From Candidatus Humimicrobium oleiphilum (GTDB lineage Bacteria; Actinomycetota; Humimicrobiia; Humimicrobiales; Humimicrobiaceae), in the NCBI GenBank assembly GCA_002304935.1, contig DBPS01000015.1:6577-27276 (forward strand): 20,700 nt of DNA, in the 5' to 3' direction. Under the pieces are notes generated by a model. It had not been told where the DNA came from. It did no database searches and was given only the letters and a program-made list of their open reading frames with translations. Position numbers and translations under genes: made by a program. Shown one piece after another: positions 15,194 to 20,700 of this stretch (position 1 is its first letter; the number at the start of each line of letters is the position of its first letter).

Positions 15194-15219
15194 TTAATTA
15201 TTTAAACTTTATTTTTATT

Positions 15220-15972
15220 TTATATATTTACTCTTGCCAGCGTCATAACAAATATTTTATCAGCCATACACCTCTTCATTGCATGTGCAATTTCATTAAT
15301 AGTACTCCCGGTTGTGACAACATCATCTATGAGCATAATATTTTTCCTGTAATAAAGAAGAGGATTTCTTGCTTTAAAAACATTTTTCAGATTAAACAGT
15401 CTTTCATTTTTATTTAACATCTGCTGCCTGAAAGTTTTTCTTATTTTTATTATGTTATCCGCAAATGGTATATCCGCTGATTCAGAAAGCTTTGATGCAA
15501 GCAGCTTCATATGGCTGCTTTCTATCTTTTTATAGTTATTTTCATAAGTGACATATTCTTCGTTTCCAATGATGTCAGAATCAGGAACTGCTTCTATAAA
15601 ATCAATTTTTTCTTTTGAAAAATGTTCGAAAAGCATTTCTTTTAAAAGATCGGCCAGCTCTGAAGATACTGAATATATCTTATTGTATTTAAAACTGATT
15701 ATCGCCTTTTTGAGAAGTCCTTCATATGTGCCGAAACTTCTTAATTTGTAAAAGCTGAATTGTTTTTCTTTACAGAAATTACACAAACTGTCCGGTTTAA
15801 TTTCTTTAGGCAGAGGAGAGCCGCAATAGCTGCATATATTTCCTTTTATTTTATTTATTTTTTTGGCACAGTTATGGCAAATATAGCCCGAGCATATCTC
15901 CCCGCAATTCAGGCAAGTCTGGGGAGAAAAAAAATTCTTATATAAATTAACTATAATATTATAAAGGTTCAA
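15220..15972 (-). CDS. ComF family protein (phosphoribosyltransferase-like, zinc-binding N-terminus)
   Basis: Related to the competence factor ComFC, which helps transforming DNA uptake or processing in the cytoplasm. In non-competent bacteria its role is unclear. The N-terminus has paired cysteines at 20/23, 27, 32/35, 47/50 and 64/67, fitting two zinc fingers. The PRPP-binding loop MLIDDVVTTGST is at 213-224, and IRKTFRQQMLNKNERLFN matches the family's R-x-T-x-x-Q-x-x-L element. The usual RGFNQ segment upstream is not recognisable; the region (NEEYVTYENNYKKI) is divergent. The start appears to be TTG at 15972, with only a weak GAAGAA upstream. It lies 35 bases downstream of the nucleotidyltransferase gene. 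Confidence 0.9.
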   Translation of the reverse strand: MNLYNIIVNLYKNFFSPQTCLNCGEICSGYICHNCAKKINKIKGNICSYCGSPLPKEIKPDSLCNFCKEKQFSFYKLRSFGTYEGLLKKAIISFKYNKIYSVSSELADLLKEMLFEHFSKEKIDFIEAVPDSDIIGNEEYVTYENNYKKIESSHMKLLASKLSESADIPFADNIIKIRKTFRQQMLNKNERLFNLKNVFKARNPLLYYRKNIMLIDDVVTTGSTINEIAHAMKRCMADKIFVMTLARVNI

Positions 15973-16007
15973 TGTTTCTTCTTTTATGGTACCTCGTGTT
16001 TCCTGAA

Positions 16008-17141
16008 CTATTCTTCATTGATTATTTTGTCTTTTTCTATTGTAACATTAGACATTATCTTTACACTAGGGTGTATTACAATTCCGTCTTCAATAACGCT
16101 TCTTGAACCGACTACAGCGTTCTCAAGTATTGATGCCCTGTTTTTTATCTTGGTATCATATCCTATGATAGCTCCTATCAGGGAAGCATCCTTTCCTATA
16201 TAACCGCTGCCCCATTTTATCCCTCTGTACATGATTGCCCGTTCATCAATTACAGTATTATCTCCAATAATAATGGGACCATAAAGTTTGGCTCCCTTTT
16301 TTATTACGCAGTTATTTCCAATGACAAGTGGCGGTATCATTACAACTTCTTCTTCTATCTTACAGTTTTTGCCCAGCCATATTCCTTCATTAATCTGTAC
16401 GCCAGGTATATTTACTTTTACCTTCCCTTCAAGAGCATCGAAATTTCCCTGTTGGTATTCCTCAAAACTACCGACATCATTCCAGTATCGTGAGTGCTTG
16501 TATCCATAGTAAGGGATATTTTTTTCAAGCAGCCTGGGATATAAATCCCTTCCGAAATCATAAAATGAACCAGGAGGGATATATTTGAATATATCAGATT
16601 CAAAAACATATATACCGCTGTTAGCCAGCTTGCTTTTTTCTTCTCCCATCAGCGGCTTTTCCTGAAAACCCATTATCCTGTTATTATTATCAAGGATGAC
16701 TACACCGTATTGCGAAGGATCTTCCACTTCTGTAAGGGCAAGAGTGCATATTCCTCCTTTTTCTTTATGGAAAGAAACAAGTTCTTTTAAATTTATATCG
16801 GTAAGAGCATCACCGCTAAGAATAAGAAATGTTTTATTATCAAAAAAAGCTTCTACTTTTTTTACGCCCCCAGCTGTTCCCAAAAGCTCAGATTCATAAG
16901 AGTATGTAATTTTTACGCCCCATTTTGAACCGTCTCCGAAATAATCTTTTATTGCTTCGGGATACCAGTGAAGATTGCAGACTATTTCAGTAAAATCATG
17001 TTCCTTAAGCAGTTCTATTATGTGTTCCATTACAGGCTTGTTTACAATAGGAGCCATGGGCTTTGAAATAAGATCTGTAAGGGGCCTTAATCTTGTACCA
17101 AGACCGGCAGCCAGAACCATTGCTTTATTTTTTGAAGACAT
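16008..17141 (-). CDS. NDP-sugar nucleotidyltransferase with left-handed beta-helix C-terminus
   Basis: It joins a sugar-1-phosphate to an NTP. The N-terminal Rossmann-like domain has the signature LAAGLGTRLRPLT (10-22) with the KP motif after it, the metal-binding Asp in SGDALTD (D111), and FQEKP. About residues 250-370 are hexapeptide repeats (GNNCVIKKGAKLYGPIIIGD and following) forming a left-handed beta-helix. This arrangement is that of GDP-mannose pyrophosphorylase-like and glucose-1-P uridylyl/thymidylyltransferase-like enzymes; the sugar and base cannot be fixed by eye. A nearby isomerase that can make mannose-6-P favours mannose-1-P guanylyltransferase, as inference. It reads in the same direction as mtnA, after a 75-base gap. 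Confidence 0.92.
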   Translation of the reverse strand: MSSKNKAMVLAAGLGTRLRPLTDLISKPMAPIVNKPVMEHIIELLKEHDFTEIVCNLHWYPEAIKDYFGDGSKWGVKITYSYESELLGTAGGVKKVEAFFDNKTFLILSGDALTDINLKELVSFHKEKGGICTLALTEVEDPSQYGVVILDNNNRIMGFQEKPLMGEEKSKLANSGIYVFESDIFKYIPPGSFYDFGRDLYPRLLEKNIPYYGYKHSRYWNDVGSFEEYQQGNFDALEGKVKVNIPGVQINEGIWLGKNCKIEEEVVMIPPLVIGNNCVIKKGAKLYGPIIIGDNTVIDERAIMYRGIKWGSGYIGKDASLIGAIIGYDTKIKNRASILENAVVGSRSVIEDGIVIHPSVKIMSNVTIEKDKIINEE

Positions 17142-17216
17142 CTAATGCTCCCCTCGGATTATTACATATATAACCTTATTTTACTTTAATTTTTAAAATA
17201 ATCACAAAAAAATCAC

Positions 17217-18278
17217 TTAAAAAAGTTTTTTAATATTATTTTTAAACGGACTTTTTATGACTGCTTTTTCAGTAATTATGGCAGTAATATTGCTATAAGG
17301 GGTAAAGTCGAAAGAAGGATTTCTTACAGGCATATATTCAGGTATTATTTTTGCTCCCATTACTTCTCTTATTTCATTGCCGTTTCTTTCTTCAATAGGT
17401 ATTTCACTGCCTGAAGAAATATCAATATCTATTGTTGATATGGGGGCAGCAACAAAAAAAGGTATTTTAAAATATTTTGCAAGAATAGAAACACCGAATG
17501 TTCCTATCTTATTGGCTGAATCTCCGTTTGATGCAATACGGTCTGCGCCAACTACAACCGCATCTATCTCATTTTTTGACATAATATATGCAGCCATATT
17601 ATCGGCAATTATAAAATAAGGTATTTTTTCTTCCTGAAGTTCCCAGGCCGTAAGCCTGGCACCCTGGAGATATGGTCTTGTTTCATCAACTACTATATTC
17701 TCTATCTGCCCTTTATCTGCAAGACTTCTTATTACCCCCAGTGCAGTCCCGTAACCGGCAGTTGCAAGAGCGCCGGCATTACAATGTGTAAGTATTTTAA
17801 ATTTATTTTTGGTACCAAAAATATCCCTGAAAGCCTGAACTCCGTTTTCACCTATCATTTTATTGATTTCTATATCCTGCTTTTCCATTTTTTCAGCTTC
17901 ATTCACAAGTTTTCTTTTAATATCTTCTATTTTTTCCCCCTGCAAGCCAGAAATGATTTTTTGCATTCTTTTCAAAGCCCAGAAAAGGTTGACAGCTGTA
18001 GGTCTTGAGCTTTCTATCCTTGCTATGGCTTTTTTTAAAAAATCATGGAAATCGCTTTCAGATTTTCCCGAATACTGGTTTGCTGCAATCGCAATTCCAT
18101 ATGCAGCAGTAACGCCTATGGCAGGTGCTCCTCTTACTACCATATCTTTTATTGCTGAGTATATTTTTTCATATGAATCACATATCATATATTCGGTGAC
18201 GAGAGGAAGCTTTCTCTGATCTATAAGCTTTAAAGCTTTACCATCCCAAATCAGCGTTCTGACATTGCCTGCTGACAA
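17217..18278 (-). CDS. mtnA: S-methyl-5-thioribose-1-phosphate isomerase
   Basis: It converts methylthioribose-1-P to methylthioribulose-1-P in the methionine salvage pathway, recycling the methylthioadenosine left by polyamine synthesis. 353 residues of the eIF2B-like fold. RGAPAIGV is at 49-56. The catalytic Cys is C166 (LTHCNAGAL) and the catalytic Asp is D246 (GADRI), at nearly the positions of B. subtilis MtnA (160/240), and DETRP lies between. This separates it from regulatory eIF2B subunits, which lack the pair. The start is TTG at 18278, with AGGAG 8 bases upstream. An ATG right after that GGAG is out of frame. It lies 15 bases after ahcY. The other salvage genes are not in the window. 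Confidence 0.95.
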   Translation of the reverse strand: MSAGNVRTLIWDGKALKLIDQRKLPLVTEYMICDSYEKIYSAIKDMVVRGAPAIGVTAAYGIAIAANQYSGKSESDFHDFLKKAIARIESSRPTAVNLFWALKRMQKIISGLQGEKIEDIKRKLVNEAEKMEKQDIEINKMIGENGVQAFRDIFGTKNKFKILTHCNAGALATAGYGTALGVIRSLADKGQIENIVVDETRPYLQGARLTAWELQEEKIPYFIIADNMAAYIMSKNEIDAVVVGADRIASNGDSANKIGTFGVSILAKYFKIPFFVAAPISTIDIDISSGSEIPIEERNGNEIREVMGAKIIPEYMPVRNPSFDFTPYSNITAIITEKAVIKSPFKNNIKKLF

Positions 18279-18293
18279 TATTCCATCTCCTTT

Positions 18294-19559
18294 TTAAGTC
18301 CCAAGATGCCACGAGGAAAGATATTCTTCCTGCTCAGGAGTAAGTTTGTCTATTTCTATCCCCATACTGTTTAATTTAAGTTCTGCAATATTTTTATCAA
18401 TATCTTCAGGAACAGCATAAACCTTCTTCTCAAGGCTTTTTCCGTCATTTTTTAAGCTGACGATATATTCTGCACTCAGTGCCTGATTGGCAAAACTCAT
18501 ATCCATAACACTTGCAGGATGTCCTTCAGCAGCTCCAAGATTTACAAGCCTTCCCTCTGCAAGGACATATATCCTTCTTCCGTCATTCATAAGATACTCC
18601 TGTACCATAGGCTTTAAGGTCCTTACAGATTTTGAATTTTTCTTTAAATAATTCAGGTCGATCTCAGCATCAAAATGTCCGGAATTTGCAACGATTGTCC
18701 TGTCTTTGCAAGAAGACAATATCGGCTCGCCTATTACGTTTTTATTACCTGTAACAGAAAGGAATATATCCCCTGTTTTTGCAGCTTCAGTATTTTTCAT
18801 GACATTAAACCCATCCATTCTGGCTTCTATAGCCTTAAGCGGATTGATTTCAAGGACTATTACATCAGCGCCCATTCCCTTTGCCCTCATTGCTACACCT
18901 CTGCCGCACCATCCATAACCTACTACGACAAACTTTTTTCCTGCAAGCAGAATGTTGGTTGCTCTTAAAATACCGTCAATAGTGCTTTGTCCTGTACCGT
19001 ATCTGTTATCAAAAAAATGTTTCGTCTTTGCTTCATTTACAGCAATTATCGGATAAAGCAATACATTACTTTTTTCCATGCTCCTTAATCTTATTACCCC
19101 TGTGGTTGTTTCTTCTGTTCCCCCGATTATATTCTCTATAAGGTCCCTTCTTTTGCTGTGAAGCATCGATACAAGATCAGCCCCGTCATCCATTGTAATA
19201 TTAGGCCTGATATCAAGGACACTGTTTATATGGTCATAATATACATTATTGTCCTCACCTTTGATGGCAAAAGTCGGTATCCCATAGTCAGATACAAGCG
19301 AGGCAGCTACATCATCCTGCGTGCTTAAAGGATTTGAAGCACACAACCTGACATCTGCTCCGCCTGCCTTAAGTGTTATCATCAGATTTGCCGTTTCAGA
19401 AGTTACATGCAGACATGCACCTATTTTAATGCCTTCAAGTGGCTTTCTTCTGCTGAATTCTTCTCTTATGCTTCTGAGTACCGGCATATCAGCCTCTGCC
19501 CACTGTATTCTTTCTTTGCCTTCAGAAGCAAGTTCTTTATCTTTTATATCGTAATCCAT
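18294..19559 (-). CDS. ahcY: Adenosylhomocysteinase (S-adenosyl-L-homocysteine hydrolase)
   Basis: It splits S-adenosylhomocysteine, the product inhibitor of methyltransferases, into adenosine and homocysteine with a bound NAD. Numbered from 19565, the substrate domain has HVTSETAN (53-60), EETTTG and the K182/D186/N187 cluster before RYGTGQS. The NAD-binding glycine motif GYGWCGRG is at 216-223. The C-terminus ends EEYLSSWHLGT rather than the PDHYRY-type tail of many bacterial and eukaryotic enzymes, and at about 421 residues it lacks their 40-residue insertion. Both traits fit the archaeal/Thermotoga-like form. ATG at 19559 is 6 bases after GGAGG; ATG at 19565 touches it and is less likely. 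It sits 50 bases after the isomerase gene. Confidence 0.96.
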   Translation of the reverse strand: MDYDIKDKELASEGKERIQWAEADMPVLRSIREEFSRRKPLEGIKIGACLHVTSETANLMITLKAGGADVRLCASNPLSTQDDVAASLVSDYGIPTFAIKGEDNNVYYDHINSVLDIRPNITMDDGADLVSMLHSKRRDLIENIIGGTEETTTGVIRLRSMEKSNVLLYPIIAVNEAKTKHFFDNRYGTGQSTIDGILRATNILLAGKKFVVVGYGWCGRGVAMRAKGMGADVIVLEINPLKAIEARMDGFNVMKNTEAAKTGDIFLSVTGNKNVIGEPILSSCKDRTIVANSGHFDAEIDLNYLKKNSKSVRTLKPMVQEYLMNDGRRIYVLAEGRLVNLGAAEGHPASVMDMSFANQALSAEYIVSLKNDGKSLEKKVYAVPEDIDKNIAELKLNSMGIEIDKLTPEQEEYLSSWHLGT

Positions 19560-19615
19560 TAACATCCTCCAATATGATTATTAAGGGTATAATAATATTA
19601 TTTTATTTTTTATTT

Positions 19616-20683
19616 TTAAAGTTCTGCAAGTTTTGTTTTTAATGTATTTATTTTATCTATGGGAGTAGGGTCTACTCCATTAAGCAAAGCAAGATAAACA
19701 CTTGCAATACCGCCAAGAAAAATAGTGCTCAGTACTTTCTCAATCGGAGTTTTACCTTTAATATTTATTTCGATTATATCTGCGAAATTATCTCTTATCA
19801 GTTCTGCTGTTATTCTTATTCTGGCATTTATTCTTTCCGGTGAATCTTTATCTATAAAATAAATCAGGATAAATCCTTTTGTTATATTTTTTAATCTGTC
19901 CCATCCCACAGTTTCATTATGATTAAGTTCCGGGAATTCGTTGAAAAATGCCGGGGTTTTGGAATTTTCATTTATCTGGCACTTCCATCTATAAGCAACC
20001 GGTGATATCTCACTTTCAAAACTGTATATTACAGGTAGGAAATTATCGATTCTTGCTGCCAGCTGTTTTGCCGGATTGTCTTTGAGAGGAACGCTGCTGT
20101 TATATTTTTTTGCCAGAACATCAATTAATTTTATGGCATTGTCTATTTCTTCTTCCCCTATTGAAGACAGGCCAATCTTATTTAATATAATAAGCAGTGG
20201 TATTAAAAGGTATCCTGAAGCAGCCCTCGGCTGAAATCCTCCAGGAATTTTTACAAGGCATTTTTTGTTTTCCAGAGCTATTTTTTCGGCATTCCCTCCT
20301 GAAGAAATAAAAATCACTTCACAACTTCTTTTCAATGCCTCTGTGACAGCAGCCAGAGTTTCCTCGGTGTTGCCTGAATAGCTCAAAGAAATTACCAGCC
20401 AGCCTTTGCCGACATGTCCGGGCAGTCTGTAGCCTTTTATTACATCAACAGGAATATCACACTCATTTATTAACAGGCTTTTTATAATGTCACCTGTAAA
20501 GCCTGAGCCGCCCATTCCAAGAAATGCAACACCTGTAAATTTTTCATTCCTTATGGCTGAAATATCAGCAACAGTCCCTATTTTTTTTGCATCAGAAAGC
20601 TGAACTGCAAAATTTTCTTCTATAGCCAGCATGTTAAGTGTATCAAGCTGCCTGAATTTTTTTAAATCATCGAGAATTTCCAT
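19616..20683 (-). CDS. Bifunctional phosphoglucose/phosphomannose isomerase (SIS family)
   Basis: It interconverts glucose-6-P, fructose-6-P and mannose-6-P in the cytoplasm. It is the small SIS-domain type of archaea and some deep bacteria, not the classical Pgi. 355 residues. First SIS domain: GMGGSGFTG (56-64) and SLSYSGNTEE (99-108), the sugar-phosphate loop. The family element PRAASGY follows near 152. ELNHNETVGW near 240 carries the Glu and His thought to act in ring opening and proton transfer. The start is ATG at 20683, with AAGGAG about 8 bases upstream. It leads the ahcY-mtnA group. In Actinomycetota this isomerase is often next to ahcY, so the neighbourhood looks ancestral. Confidence 0.92.
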   Translation of the reverse strand: MEILDDLKKFRQLDTLNMLAIEENFAVQLSDAKKIGTVADISAIRNEKFTGVAFLGMGGSGFTGDIIKSLLINECDIPVDVIKGYRLPGHVGKGWLVISLSYSGNTEETLAAVTEALKRSCEVIFISSGGNAEKIALENKKCLVKIPGGFQPRAASGYLLIPLLIILNKIGLSSIGEEEIDNAIKLIDVLAKKYNSSVPLKDNPAKQLAARIDNFLPVIYSFESEISPVAYRWKCQINENSKTPAFFNEFPELNHNETVGWDRLKNITKGFILIYFIDKDSPERINARIRITAELIRDNFADIIEINIKGKTPIEKVLSTIFLGGIASVYLALLNGVDPTPIDKINTLKTKLAEL

Positions 20684-20700
20684 ATATTAATCTCCTTCAA

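Overview
The window is AT-rich bacterial chromosome with two parts. Bases 1 to about 5500 are a loosely packed accessory region with genes on both strands and several decayed fragments. Bases 5560 to 20683 are a dense run of housekeeping genes, all on the minus strand. The gene order hpf-secA-prfB-ftsE-ftsX-M23 peptidase-ctp-smpB-ssrA is common to Firmicutes and Actinomycetota. An SIS-family phosphoglucose/phosphomannose isomerase next to ahcY and mtnA recalls deep-branching Actinomycetota. My best guess is a low-GC, anaerobic, deep-branching lineage of that grade. This rests on gene content and order only, and a marker-gene tree would be needed to settle it.

Left part. A type II-style pseudopilin runs off the left edge; it has a Thr-rich linker and a C-terminal stretch that looks like a chitin/cellulose-binding module. 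A short TolB-like remnant follows, then an SDR oxidoreductase whose leader is a nested palindrome covering the ribosome binding site. Next are a diguanylate cyclase with a solute-binding sensor domain, a decayed unidentified ORF, an aldo/keto reductase and the C-terminal remnant of an acyltransferase-3 membrane protein. The cyclase appears to be a lipoprotein whose only well-placed start is ACG. The acyltransferase remnant lies beside the 3' end of tmRNA, a known integration hotspot.

Right part, in transcription order (right to left). The isomerase, ahcY and mtnA join sugar-phosphate supply to S-adenosylhomocysteine and methylthioadenosine recycling. An NDP-sugar nucleotidyltransferase may use the isomerase's mannose-6-P branch. 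ComF, the long ribosome hibernation factor and SecA follow. RF2 (prfB) is split by a programmed +1 frameshift at CUU-UGA. FtsE, FtsX and a coiled-coil M23 peptidase form a divisome-coupled wall hydrolysis module. A C-terminal processing protease, SmpB and tmRNA close the run; the last two form the trans-translation pair, with an inferred tag of ADNSELALAA.

I found no CRISPR array, intact mobile element, rRNA or free tRNA. The features most worth a second look are the pseudopilin-CBM fusion, the ACG-started lipoprotein cyclase and the structured SDR leader.
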